Both the position numbers and the translations under genes were made by a program. 64,000 nt of DNA from DASQHW01 sp038238245 (lineage in GTDB: Bacteria; Actinomycetota; Acidimicrobiia; IMCC26256; PALSA-610). The stretch lies in the NCBI GenBank assembly GCA_038238245.1, contig JBBRXX010000016.1:1-64000 (forward strand), read 5' to 3'. Shown here in pieces: positions 48,728 through 57,232 of the stretch. Within the stretch, counting starts at the first letter, position 1. Every line of letters starts with the position of its first letter. The notes beneath the pieces were generated by a model, which was not told the origin of the DNA, ran no database searches, and saw only the letters and a list, made by a program, of their open reading frames with translations.

Positions 48728-49753
48728 ATGGCGTCGTCGGAAGTGTGGGTTGCGGCGTCGCGCGAGGAGCTGCTCGCGGGCGCCGGAGAACGTGTTGCGG
48801 TCCGGCCCGGTGATGCCCGGTCGGGTTCCTTGTTCGAGCTGGTGACAATCGATGGACAGCGCTACTTCGCGAAGACGCTCGGCTTCCGCACCGACTGGAT
48901 CATGCGCATCACGGGCGACCGAGACCTGCGGACATTGAAGATCTGGCGGGCCGGGATCATGCGTGACGTTCCCGGTGAGATCGACCACGCGGTCGTGGGG
49001 ATGGCCGCCGATGGGAAGGATGAGGACGCGCTGCTCACGATCTTGATGCGGGACATCGGCGCGCACCTGATCCCCGAGGGCGACGATGTGATCTCGGTCG
49101 CCACCAACCTGGGTTTCATGGATGCGCTCGCGGTCCTTTCGGCGCGCTATTGGGGCTGGCAGGACGACCTCGGGCTCACCACGATCGAGGAGCGTCTGCG
49201 GTTCTTCGCGCCGGACAACATCGCGGTGGAGGCCGCCGTCGCGGATCCGCCAGCGCCGATCGCGGTGGCCTGCCAGGGCTGGACCCGGCTCGCGGCGCGT
49301 GCGCCGGCAGTGGCTGAGCTCCTGGCCGCGATCCATGCGGATCCGGCCCCGCTGGCGAACGCCATGCGGGCGACGCCGGCGACCTTCCTGCACGGCGACT
49401 GGAAGATGGGCAACCTCGGAATGCATCCGGACGGACGCGCGATCTTGCTCGACTGGGCGTATCCCGGCGCGGGGCCCGTGTGCTGGGACCTTGCTTGGTA
49501 TCTCGCGCTCAATTGCAGACGCCTCCCGGCGAGCAAGGAGGCGACGATCGACGCCCTCCGTGCCGCGCTCGAACGTCACGGTGTCCCGACCGACGGCTGG
49601 TTCGAGCTCCAGCTCGATCTCTGTCTGCTGGGAATAACCGCGTGCTTCGGTTGGGAGAAGGCGATGGGTGATGCCGACGAGTACGAGTGGTGGGAGCGGC
49701 GTGCCATTCTCGGTGCGCGTCACGTGCGCACGCACTATCCCGTGCCGGGTTGA
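48728..49753 (+). CDS. aminoglycoside-phosphotransferase-like (APH/choline kinase fold) protein
   Basis: The 341-residue product starts at ATG 48728. The kinase-like core shows LHGDWKMGNLGMH (catalytic HGD with N) and ILLDWAYPGAGPVCWDLAWYLALN (metal-binding Asp), as in phosphotransferases and fructosamine or choline kinases. The N-lobe has a reduced VTIDGQRYFAKTLGF lysine strand. It may phosphorylate a small molecule; drug resistance is not implied. It is convergent with the next methyltransferase (30-base gap) and divergent from the P450. Confidence 0.87.
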   Translation: MASSEVWVAASREELLAGAGERVAVRPGDARSGSLFELVTIDGQRYFAKTLGFRTDWIMRITGDRDLRTLKIWRAGIMRDVPGEIDHAVVGMAADGKDEDALLTILMRDIGAHLIPEGDDVISVATNLGFMDALAVLSARYWGWQDDLGLTTIEERLRFFAPDNIAVEAAVADPPAPIAVACQGWTRLAARAPAVAELLAAIHADPAPLANAMRATPATFLHGDWKMGNLGMHPDGRAILLDWAYPGAGPVCWDLAWYLALNCRRLPASKEATIDALRAALERHGVPTDGWFELQLDLCLLGITACFGWEKAMGDADEYEWWERRAILGARHVRTHYPVPG

Positions 49754-49782
49754 CATCGCGACAAGTCCCACGAGTCGGCGCC

Positions 49783-50583
49783 TCAGGCGAGCGCGGTGAT
49801 GTGGATGACGGACCGGACGAGGGTGGGAACTTCGTTGCCGAGGAGCGCGGTCGTGCGGGTGACGACGGCGCGTCGTGCGGCGTCCTGGAGTCCTGCGACG
49901 AACCACGCAACGTGGGCCATGCCGAGTCTCCATGCAATGAGGTCTTCGAGCGTGAGCTCCGGGAACGGTACGCGGAGACTCGCGACGGTGATGGCACGGA
50001 GCCCGGCCGCCCGGGCTGCAGCCTCGGCGCGCTCGACGGTGGCAAGTTTGGGCACCGCGTCGTTCTTCATCCGGACATAGAACTCGGGCGCAGTCCAGCC
50101 GATCTCGCGCAGTGCTTCCTCCGTCGCGGCCTTGACTGGGTGCGTGTCGTCTTCGGCATAGGTGGACGCGAGCAGCGGGCCGCCCGGGACCGTGACGCGA
50201 CGCGCTTCCCGAAGCCCCGCGATTGGATCGTCGAGATGGTTGTAGACGTACGCACCGATGACACCGCCGAACCCGTCGTCGGGAAACGGCAGGCGCGTCG
50301 CATCGGCCACCACGGCCGGAGGTCGTTGCTTGTGATCGACCCCGAGCATCCCCGGAGCGGCATCCGTCGCGATGACGTGCGCGCCTGCAGCGATTGCGGC
50401 GTGTGAAGCGACGCCGGTACCCGAGCCGACGTCGCACATCACTCGGCCCGCGAGCGAGACCGGCGATGCGTGGACGAGCAAGTCTGCGAGTCGCGCGTAG
50501 ACACGGCTCGGTCCCGCGGCCCAGGCCGTACCACCGGCGGAGTAAGCGGCGGCCGGCGAATCAGGTGAACGACGATCAGTCAT
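49783..50583 (-). CDS. class I SAM-dependent methyltransferase
   Basis: The 266-residue protein starts at ATG 50583. Motif I is VMCDVGSGTGVASHAAIAAG (about 48-67), then VIATDAAPGML and ADATRLPFPDDGFGGVIGAYVYNHLDDP (motifs II-IV, Methyltransf_11 pattern). The substrate is unknown. It is divergent from the VOC gene at 50665 (81-base gap). Confidence 0.88.
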   Translation of the reverse strand: MTDRRSPDSPAAAYSAGGTAWAAGPSRVYARLADLLVHASPVSLAGRVMCDVGSGTGVASHAAIAAGAHVIATDAAPGMLGVDHKQRPPAVVADATRLPFPDDGFGGVIGAYVYNHLDDPIAGLREARRVTVPGGPLLASTYAEDDTHPVKAATEEALREIGWTAPEFYVRMKNDAVPKLATVERAEAAARAAGLRAITVASLRVPFPELTLEDLIAWRLGMAHVAWFVAGLQDAARRAVVTRTTALLGNEVPTLVRSVIHITALA

Positions 50584-50664
50584 GAGCTCTCTGCGACGCG
50601 GAAGCAAGGATACGGCGCGGGAATTCTCGACGAGTCGAGTTGGACCGGAACTAGCGTCACGATC

Positions 50665-51066
50665 GTGGAGCCACCCATCCTGCACCTCTCTTTGCCCGTC
50701 AAGGATCTCGCCGAGGCGCGGGCGTTCTATGTCGACGTGCTCGGATGCAGGCTCGGCCGGCACGGAGAAGGAGGTGCAGACGTTTGGTTCTACGGCCTTC
50801 AGTTGACGCTCCAGTACCGACCCGACCAAGTGCTTTCCGAGAGTCAGCGCGGCGTCCGACACTTCGGAGTCACCCTGAGCCCGGACGCGCTCGTTGACCT
50901 CCTCGCCAAGCTTGCGCATCACCCGATCCGTTGGCTCGACCCCGTGAGCACCGACCATGCCGGTACTCCCAAGGAACAAACCAAGGCGAAGTTCCTCGAC
51001 CCGAGCGGCAATGCCATCGAGATCAAGTCGTACGCGGACCTCGCCGCCGGGCTTCAAGCCATCTGA
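50665..51066 (+). CDS. VOC family protein
   Basis: The 133-residue protein starts at GTG 50665. It begins ILHLSLPVKDLAEARAFYVDVLGC, a typical VOC first module, and ends FLDPSGNAIEIKSY with the C-terminal Glu ligand. His at HLSL and Glu at EIKS could bind a metal. It belongs to the extradiol-dioxygenase-like or glyoxalase-like group, with no substrate readable. Confidence 0.87.
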   Translation: MEPPILHLSLPVKDLAEARAFYVDVLGCRLGRHGEGGADVWFYGLQLTLQYRPDQVLSESQRGVRHFGVTLSPDALVDLLAKLAHHPIRWLDPVSTDHAGTPKEQTKAKFLDPSGNAIEIKSYADLAAGLQAI

Positions 51067-51152
51067 AGCGCGCGTGAACGGTCAGAGCGTGAGCAGTTGT
51101 TCGGAGAACCCGCCGATCTGACGCATCTGTTCGTTGGGAGGCGGCACCACGA

Positions 51153-51797
51153 TCAACCTCTCGATGGCATGTGCGCGAGGGCGAGATAGCGATGCTCGCC
51201 ATCGTCGATGGAGTCCAACACCCAGCCCGATGCTGCCAGCAATCCCGGCATGACCCGAGGATCGAGCAACTCGTCCGGCCGCAGCTCGCGGTGATGGCGA
51301 CGAGCAAGCGCCGCACGGCCGATCGGATGGAACACCGCGAGCCGGCACTCGGATCTCGCCGCGCGAGCGAGCAACCGCAAGAGGTCGTGCGGGTCGGGAA
51401 CGTGCGTCAACAGTCCGGCCGCGAAGAAGGCATCGACGCTCCCGTCCGCGACTGGAAGGCGCGCGACATCGGCGAGCACAAGCGGCGCAGACATGTTGCG
51501 TCGCCGATCCGACGCCGCGCGCAACATCTCCGGCGTCGCGTCGATGCCGACGACCATGCCTTGGGGTCCCACGGCGTCACGCAGGAGCGGGAGCGCGCGA
51601 CCTGTGCCACAACCGAGATCGACGACGCGGCCGCCCGACTTCGGGCCGAGGGCTGCGATCGCTTCGAGGTAGGCGGGTTCGTCGTCGGGGAAGCGTTCGT
51701 CCCAGGTCGCGGCACGTGGGCCGAAGAACTCGCGCGTTCGGCGCAGATGCGGCGCGATGCGAGCGAGGTCCGGTCGCCGCTTCACCGTTGATGCCAA
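51153..51797 (-). CDS. class I SAM-dependent methyltransferase
   Basis: The 214-residue protein starts at ATG 51797. It has VVDLGCGTGRALPLL (motif I), VVGIDATPEML and LADVARLPVADGSVDAFFAAGLLTHVPDP. The N-terminal REFFGPRAATWDERFPDD suggests the UbiE/Ycgj-like group. Its ATG starts 8 bases after the modC stop on the same strand, so it may be read through from the molybdate operon. Confidence 0.87.
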   Translation of the reverse strand: MASTVKRRPDLARIAPHLRRTREFFGPRAATWDERFPDDEPAYLEAIAALGPKSGGRVVDLGCGTGRALPLLRDAVGPQGMVVGIDATPEMLRAASDRRRNMSAPLVLADVARLPVADGSVDAFFAAGLLTHVPDPHDLLRLLARAARSECRLAVFHPIGRAALARRHHRELRPDELLDPRVMPGLLAASGWVLDSIDDGEHRYLALAHMPSRG

Positions 51798-51804
51798 TCG
51801 CTGC

Positions 51805-52854
51805 TCATACCGGATGCACCTCGACCTCGGTAGCTTTCACGGCGGCCCATACCGTCATCCCGTCCACGAGACCGAGCGCGCTGACGGCCGCGGGTGTGAC
51901 CTCGGCAACGATGGGCATGCTTCCGGCGATGCGTACTCGGACACGCCCGGCCGCGCGTTCCATTCCCGCCACCGTTCCGGGCCATACGTTGCGGGCGCTT
52001 CCTTCGGGTTCGGCGCGGTGAAGGACCACCGCGTGGGGCGGAATGATCGCAAGGACATTGCCGCGATATGCGTCGGCCGCGGTCACGACCTCGTTCCCCA
52101 CAAGGATGCGTTCACCGTCGGCGCGACCGCGGTACAGGTTGACTCCTGCAAGCTCGGCGACGTATTGCGAGAGCGGGCGATCGAGCACGTCATCGGGACG
52201 CCCCTGCTGTACGACCTGCCCGTTCTCGAGAATGAGGAGACGGTCCGCGAGGGTGAGCGCGTCGATCGTGTCGTGCGTCACGAGGACGCGCGCCCCGCCG
52301 AAATGCGCGAGCGCCTCGCGAAGATGCCGGCGGGTTTCGACGCGGATCTGCGCGTCGAGCGCGGCGAGGGGCTCGTCGAGGAGGAGCAAGGCCGGTTCGA
52401 TCGCGAGCGCCCGCGCGAGCGCGACACGCTGCGCCTGGCCACCCGAGAGCTCGCCGGGCCGTGACGAGTGCTTGGCGTCCATGCCAACCTCGGCGAGGAG
52501 GGTATGGGCACGAGCCCGGGCGTCGGATCGTCGGGCGCCGCGCTCACGCAGGCCGAATGCAACGTTGTCGAGGGCGCTGAGGTGTGCGAACAGGAGGTAA
52601 TCCTGGAACACCATGCCGACCGAACGTTCCTCGGGCGGAACGAAGGAGTTCGCCGCCGGCTCGTCGACGACGACGTCGGCGATGGAAATACGGCCGTCGT
52701 CTATCGGCAGCAGACCGGACAGCGCGCGCAGGAGTGTGGTCTTGCCCGCGCCATTCGGGCCGAGCACCGCCAGCAGTTCACCGTCGTCGACCTGCAACTC
52801 GACGTCGAGCGAGAAGCTTCCGATCGAGACCTGAAGGCGCGCGTCGAGGGTCAC
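51805..52854 (-). CDS. modC: molybdate ABC transporter ATP-binding protein
   Basis: The 349-residue protein starts at GTG 52854, in a GTGA overlap with modB. It has Walker A GPNGAGKTT (about 33-41), signature LSGGQAQRVALARAL, Walker B ALLLLDEPLAALD and switch His in LVTHD. A C-terminal TOBE/Mop region (AIIPPHAVVLHRAEPEGSA) binds oxyanion and gives feedback. It drives import of molybdate (possibly tungstate) through ModB. Confidence 0.95.
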   Translation of the reverse strand: MTLDARLQVSIGSFSLDVELQVDDGELLAVLGPNGAGKTTLLRALSGLLPIDDGRISIADVVVDEPAANSFVPPEERSVGMVFQDYLLFAHLSALDNVAFGLRERGARRSDARARAHTLLAEVGMDAKHSSRPGELSGGQAQRVALARALAIEPALLLLDEPLAALDAQIRVETRRHLREALAHFGGARVLVTHDTIDALTLADRLLILENGQVVQQGRPDDVLDRPLSQYVAELAGVNLYRGRADGERILVGNEVVTAADAYRGNVLAIIPPHAVVLHRAEPEGSARNVWPGTVAGMERAAGRVRVRIAGSMPIVAEVTPAAVSALGLVDGMTVWAAVKATEVEVHPV

Positions 52855-53672
52855 AATGCGGAGAGCCAGCGGTCGCGCAGGCTCACGAGCACGACGAGCG
52901 ACACCGCGACCAGGACGAGACTCAACACGATCGCGGCGTCCGAGTTCGCGCCTTGGAGGGTGACGTAGACGAACAGCGGCAGCGTCTGGGTCTTGCCTTG
53001 CGCGTTGCCGGCGAAGGTGATCGTCGCGCCGAACTCGCCCAGTGCCCGTGCCCAGCACAGGACGGCGCCCGCGACGAGCGAAGGCCGGATCATCGGAAGG
53101 GTGACCCGTCGGAACACGCTGAGCCGTGAGGCGCCGAGCGTGCGGGCCGCGTCCTCGAAGCGTTGGTCGGCTGAGCGGAATGCGGCCTCGACGGTCAGCA
53201 CGAGGAACGGCATCGACACGAACGTCTCCGCCACAACCGCACCGAGCACATGAAAGGGCAGGTGCACACCGATGCGGTCGAGATACTGACCGGCAAGTCC
53301 GCGTCGACCGAGCGCGAGCAGGAGTGCAACGCCGCCGACGACCGGCGGCAGCACCATCGGGAGCAGCGTCAGCGCGCGGACGAGGCGACGTCCCGGGTAC
53401 GCGACGCGGGCTTGCAGCCAAGCGAGGGGAACTCCGAGCACAACGGCGATCGCGGTCGCGGCCAGCGAAGTCTCCAGCGACAGGCGGAGTGCGGCGCGCG
53501 CGTCGGCGGTCGAGAGCACACTCCACGCCGACGACCACGGTGCCCGCCAGATGAGCGCCACGAGCGGGAGTCCGAAGAGCAACGTCGCGAGCGCCGCCCC
53601 GACAATCACGACGACGGGGACGCGCGGAGGCGTTCGCCGTGCGCGTTTCACCGCCGAGGGACGGTTCGCCAT
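52851..53672 (-). CDS. modB: molybdate ABC transporter permease
   Basis: The 273-residue protein has about six transmembrane helices. The EAA-like coupling loop reads EAAFRSADQRFEDAARTLGASRLSVFRRV, followed by GEFGATITFAGN, a segment typical of ModB and CysT permeases. The ATG overlaps the modA stop by one base (TGATG), and the stop overlaps modC. Confidence 0.95.
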   Translation of the reverse strand: MANRPSAVKRARRTPPRVPVVVIVGAALATLLFGLPLVALIWRAPWSSAWSVLSTADARAALRLSLETSLAATAIAVVLGVPLAWLQARVAYPGRRLVRALTLLPMVLPPVVGGVALLLALGRRGLAGQYLDRIGVHLPFHVLGAVVAETFVSMPFLVLTVEAAFRSADQRFEDAARTLGASRLSVFRRVTLPMIRPSLVAGAVLCWARALGEFGATITFAGNAQGKTQTLPLFVYVTLQGANSDAAIVLSLVLVAVSLVVLVSLRDRWLSAL

Positions 53673-54463
53673 CAGCAGGGAGGCAGGAAGCCCCTCGCCT
53701 GCAAGGCTTCCTGGCCCGTGCCGCTCACGATCTCGTCGACGAACGCCTGGGCCGCCGGAAGGTTCTTCGACGCTTTGAGCGTCGCGATCGGATACGTCGC
53801 GACCACGTTCTGACTGTCGGGGATCGTGACGCCCTCGGCCGTGCTCCCGGCAGCTTTCACATCGGAAACGTAGACGATGACGGCGTCCGCATCACCGGAC
53901 GTGAGCTTGGTCACGGCGGACTTGACGTCGAGCTCGTTCGACGCCGGGTTCGGTGCGGGGAGTCCCGCCTTCTGGAATGCCTGGCGGGCGTAGTTTCCGG
54001 CGGGCACGGATGGGTCCTCGAGCACCAGCGTCACGCCCGACTTCTCGAGGTCGGCAAGGCCGGTGATGTGCTTCGGGTTGCCCGGCGCGACCGCGATCTC
54101 GAGCTTGTTGCGCGCGAATGTCTTGGGTGCAGCAACCAGCCCCGCGTCGACGAGCTTCTGCATGTTCTTTTCGTCCGCCGAGGCGAAGACATCGGCCGCC
54201 GCGCCGTTTTGGATTTGCGTCACGAGCACTTGTGAACCTGCGAAGGTGTTCGTCACCGACAGGTCGGGATACGTCGAGGCGAGGGCCGCCTTCTCGTCAT
54301 TGAACGCCTCGGTCAAGGACGAAGCCGCAAACACGTTCAACGACCCGCTGAACTTCGCAGTCGTCGACGAACCGGACGACTTGCTGCTGCTCCCGCACGC
54401 CGACGCGACGAGCGCGAAGCAGACAAGGAACGACGCGGCGTGACGACGAGAGAGGCGGAACAT
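53672..54463 (-). CDS. modA: molybdate-binding lipoprotein
   Basis: The 263-residue precursor starts at ATG 54463. It has a signal peptide with lipobox ASAC, then the ModA fold: GSLNVFAASSLTEAFN (oxyanion-binding Ser), DVFASADEKNMQKLVDAGLV, and DADAVIVYVSDVKAA with the C-terminal binding residues. It captures molybdate or tungstate outside the membrane for ModBC. It follows the PadR-family gene after 40 bases on the same strand. Confidence 0.95.
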   Translation of the reverse strand: MFRLSRRHAASFLVCFALVASACGSSSKSSGSSTTAKFSGSLNVFAASSLTEAFNDEKAALASTYPDLSVTNTFAGSQVLVTQIQNGAAADVFASADEKNMQKLVDAGLVAAPKTFARNKLEIAVAPGNPKHITGLADLEKSGVTLVLEDPSVPAGNYARQAFQKAGLPAPNPASNELDVKSAVTKLTSGDADAVIVYVSDVKAAGSTAEGVTIPDSQNVVATYPIATLKASKNLPAAQAFVDEIVSGTGQEALQARGFLPPC

Positions 54464-54495
54464 CGGAACCCTCGGGGCTGAGTATGATCTAGTCG

Positions 54496-54520
54496 GAGTG
54501 AGACTATCGAGAAGTCACTC
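54496..54520. promoter_or_regulatory. dyad between padR-type gene and modA
   Basis: GAGTGA at 54496-54501 and TCACTC at 54515-54520 are exact reverse complements 13 bases apart. They straddle the PadR-type stop codon, upstream of modA, with a TATGATCT (plus-strand reading) element close by. It may be an operator for the PadR-like regulator or ModE-type control. Confidence 0.35.
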
Positions 54521-55070
54521 TGCGATGTCCAGTGGCTCGACCGGCTCGCTCGTTCACGACCGAACGCAAGAAGCGCTCGACCGCGAGTGCCTGTTCTCGC
54601 CGCCAGTTTGCGAGTACAAGATCGAACCCGTCTCTCGATTGACGCCGTGAAGCCGCGCGAATCACCGGGTCGAGTTGCTTGATCTGCCGTTCGATGAGGT
54701 CATGCGGGGATCGCCCGGCTCGATCCAACAGGGCGACCTTCAGCAAGAGCTCGGTGCGCACGTCGCGTACGTGCTCCACGGGCACGTCCAACCAGCGTCG
54801 GAGGGCGGCGTGACCGGATCGCGTCGCACGGACGATCGTTCGCTGTGGCCCCCGCGTCCCCGGTGCTTCGCCGCAGTCTTCGATGAAGTGCTTGGCGAGA
54901 AGCGTTGACAGCGACCGATACACGACCGCCCGGGCCACCGTCCACACGCGGCCGAGGGAGCCCTCCACGCGCAGCTCGCGGACGACGGGCCAGCCGTGCG
55001 TGGGCGCCTCCGCCACGAGCCCGAGGACGGCCCAATCGGAGAGTGACAGCTCAGGAAGCGGCTTTCCCAC
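54504..55070 (-). CDS. PadR-family transcriptional regulator
   Basis: The 188-residue protein starts at GTG 55070. The winged-helix domain covers residues 10-85 (SLSDWAVLGLVAEAPTHGWPVVREL, then VYRSLSTLLAKHFIEDCGEAPGTRGPQRTI), typical of PadR wings. A C-terminal helical dimerisation region is rich in Arg and Leu. It is the first gene of the padR-modABC operon. PadR control of molybdate uptake would be unusual; ModE is the known regulator in other bacteria and none is present here. Confidence 0.88.
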   Translation of the reverse strand: MGKPLPELSLSDWAVLGLVAEAPTHGWPVVRELRVEGSLGRVWTVARAVVYRSLSTLLAKHFIEDCGEAPGTRGPQRTIVRATRSGHAALRRWLDVPVEHVRDVRTELLLKVALLDRAGRSPHDLIERQIKQLDPVIRAASRRQSRDGFDLVLANWRREQALAVERFLRSVVNERAGRATGHRRVTSR

Positions 55071-55107
55071 GACTCCGTAACGTATCGGCCGGGGATGCCG
55101 CTTGCGC

Positions 55108-55266
55108 CTACTCCACCGCGATGATCACGTCCGATGCCTTGACGACAACGAGCACTGCCTTGCCGGCGGCGAGGGCAAGCTCGTCAGCGGCCTCGTTCGT
55201 GATCGACGAAGTCATCGTCGCACCACCCTCGAGGCGAACCTTCACCGTGGTGGTGACGGCACCCAT
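55108..55266 (-). CDS. Mop/TOBE molybdate-binding domain protein, N-terminally truncated
   Basis: ATG 55266 to TAG 55108 encodes 52 residues that match the C-terminal three quarters of a Mop domain: GAVTTTVKVRLEGGATMTSSI, then TNEAADELALAAGKAVLVVV and KASDVIIAVE. A complete Mop protein of about 70 residues begins with a SARNQ...G.V..V.EGAV strand. Here the codons before GAV are unrelated (KPPQPKPM). The first strand has thus been lost or replaced. Functional Mop proteins bind molybdate as hexamers; this short form may be inactive. It lies upstream of padR-modABC on the same strand. Confidence 0.65.
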   Translation of the reverse strand: MGAVTTTVKVRLEGGATMTSSITNEAADELALAAGKAVLVVVKASDVIIAVE

Positions 55267-55303
55267 CGGTTTCGGCTGTGGCGGTTTCCGCGAGTTGAAC
55301 GGG

Positions 55304-56017
55304 TCAGAGTCCGTGTACGGCCGGCACGAACCGCGCCAGGTACGACGTCAGGTGCCGGTAGGTATCGGTGGCGAGCAGTACGCCGAGTGCGACGAGGAGC
55401 ACACCGGCGACGCGTTCAAGCGTCGGTCCGGCGCGCCGTAGCCGGGTCGCGAGGGCGGGGGAGGACGCGAGCCCGAGCGCGGCGAGCAGGAACGGTACGC
55501 CGATTCCGGCCGCGTACGCGCTGAGGAGGAGTGTGCCTCGACCGACTGCTTGCGTGCGGGCGGCGATGGTGAGTGCCGCGGCGAGGAGTGGCCCGACGCA
55601 CGGGCTCCATCCTGCGCCGAACGCGATGCCGACGATGTAGGGACGCGCGACGCCGGTGACCTTGGGCAACGTCGGGATGAGCCGGCGCTCGCGCGCGAGC
55701 GGCCCCCGCAGTGCGCCGAGGAGCGCGAGGCCCATCACGATGATGACGATCCCGCCGACCACTCGCACGGTGCTCTGAAACGTCGACAGCGACGAGCCGA
55801 GGAGTCCCGCGGTCGCGCCGAGTCCTGCGAAGACCGTGGTGAAACCGGCGATGAACAGCAGCGTTGCGGGGACGGCGCGCGCGGGATCGTGGGCGTCGCC
55901 GATCTCGCCGACGATGATGCCGAGGTAGGCGGGGACGAGTGGGACGATGCACGGCGCGAGGAACGAGGCGACGCCGGCGCCGAAGAGCGCGATCACCTGC
56001 GTTGCGGTGTTGCTCAT
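55304..56017 (-). CDS. ccdA: CcdA-type cytochrome c biogenesis/thiol transporter
   Basis: The 237-residue membrane protein (ATG 56017) has about six helices. The two catalytic cysteines are in FLAPCIVPLVPAYLG (helix 1) and GAGWSPCVGPLLAAAL (helix 4). It carries reducing equivalents from cytoplasmic thioredoxin to an extracytoplasmic thioredoxin-like protein. The upstream gene (40-base gap, same strand) encodes such a partner, equivalent to the DipZ halves. Confidence 0.92.
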   Translation of the reverse strand: MSNTATQVIALFGAGVASFLAPCIVPLVPAYLGIIVGEIGDAHDPARAVPATLLFIAGFTTVFAGLGATAGLLGSSLSTFQSTVRVVGGIVIIVMGLALLGALRGPLARERRLIPTLPKVTGVARPYIVGIAFGAGWSPCVGPLLAAALTIAARTQAVGRGTLLLSAYAAGIGVPFLLAALGLASSPALATRLRRAGPTLERVAGVLLVALGVLLATDTYRHLTSYLARFVPAVHGL

Positions 56018-56056
56018 CGACCGATCGTCATCGGGGGATCGTCATCCCGGCCTGCG

Positions 56057-57169
56057 TCATCCAAACGTGAAGCTGTATGCCTCGAGGCCGGCCTGCCCGG
56101 CGGCGAGGGTGAGCTCGTGGTCTTCGACGCCCGGTGCGAGCACCAGTCGATACATGTCGGGCGCAGAGACCGACACGACGGTCTGACCCTTCGCGTCGAC
56201 ATGAATGGCGGCACCGCGCGACTTGACCGGCACCGGCGTGCCGTCGAGCGCGACGACGACATCGATCGGGCGTCCGGTCGCGGTGCCGAGCACGACGTTC
56301 ACCGATTGTGCATGCATGCCGAGCACGATCGTGGCGCCCGCCGCCCCGGCAGTGATGTTCTCGTTCGCGCCCGTCCACGCACCTTCGAGCGCGACGTTCG
56401 ATGCCACGATCTTCTTCGCCGCGGGATACACGTGGAGCCCGGGCTGGACGTCCACCTGGCCGTGTTGCACGTCGAGATACGTCTCGGGGTTCACAGTCTC
56501 GCCCGATGCCGTCTCCGCCTTCACGTTCCGATCGGCGCGCGGCGAGGACGCGGCGACGCCCAACAGCGATCGCAGGACGTTCTCGGTGTTGTCGTAGTCG
56601 CCTTCACCAAAATGCTCGTACCGGAGGTGACCGGTGCGGTCGGCGACGTAGTCCGCCGGCCAGTATTGATTCTTGAAGGCGCGCCAGATCGTCATGTCGT
56701 CGTCGAGCGCGACCGGCCACGTCACGCGTAGCCGCTTGACCGCGGCAGTGACATTCGAATGCACCTTCTCGAAATCGAACTCGGGCGAATGCACGCCGAC
56801 GACGACGAGCCCGTCCGCGCGATAGCGGTCGTACCACGCTCGCACGTAGGGAAAGGTCCGCAGGCAGTTGATGCACGAGTAGGTCCAGAAGTCGTAAAAC
56901 ACGACTTTGCCCGTCAGGGTGGCAGCCGTGAGCGGCGCCGAATTGATCCAGCCCTTCGCGTCCAGCGCCGGCGCGGGCCCCTTGTCAGGAAGGTGCGACG
57001 TGTCAACCGGACCAGATATCGAGGACGGATTCGATCCCGCCGCCACGAGCACGCTGGTCAGCGCGACGACACCGACGACGGCCGCAAGAATCAGATAGAT
57101 GGCCCGACGCCGAGGATGCGCCGGTGCCTCCTTGCCGCGACTCGTTCTCGTCGCGCGCGGGTCGGCCAC
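56057..57169 (-). CDS. membrane-anchored thioredoxin-like protein (DipZ C-terminal type)
   Basis: The 370-residue protein starts at GTG 57169. One N-terminal transmembrane helix (IYLILAAVVGVVALTSVLVAAG) is followed by a redoxin domain with active site TYSCINCLRTFPYVRAW (CINC) and a cis-Pro loop near WPADYVADRTGHLRY. A C-terminal carbohydrate-binding-like domain (residues 240-370) matches the DipZ C-terminus. It should reduce or isomerise disulfides outside the membrane, fed by CcdA encoded next. The DipZ fusion of mycobacteria is split into two genes here. Confidence 0.9.
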   Translation of the reverse strand: MADPRATRTSRGKEAPAHPRRRAIYLILAAVVGVVALTSVLVAAGSNPSSISGPVDTSHLPDKGPAPALDAKGWINSAPLTAATLTGKVVFYDFWTYSCINCLRTFPYVRAWYDRYRADGLVVVGVHSPEFDFEKVHSNVTAAVKRLRVTWPVALDDDMTIWRAFKNQYWPADYVADRTGHLRYEHFGEGDYDNTENVLRSLLGVAASSPRADRNVKAETASGETVNPETYLDVQHGQVDVQPGLHVYPAAKKIVASNVALEGAWTGANENITAGAAGATIVLGMHAQSVNVVLGTATGRPIDVVVALDGTPVPVKSRGAAIHVDAKGQTVVSVSAPDMYRLVLAPGVEDHELTLAAGQAGLEAYSFTFG

Positions 57170-57232
57170 GCCCGAATCATAGGAGCCGGGAGGTTGATCC
57201 GAACGGTCGATGCAGGACGATCCTCGGTGTAC

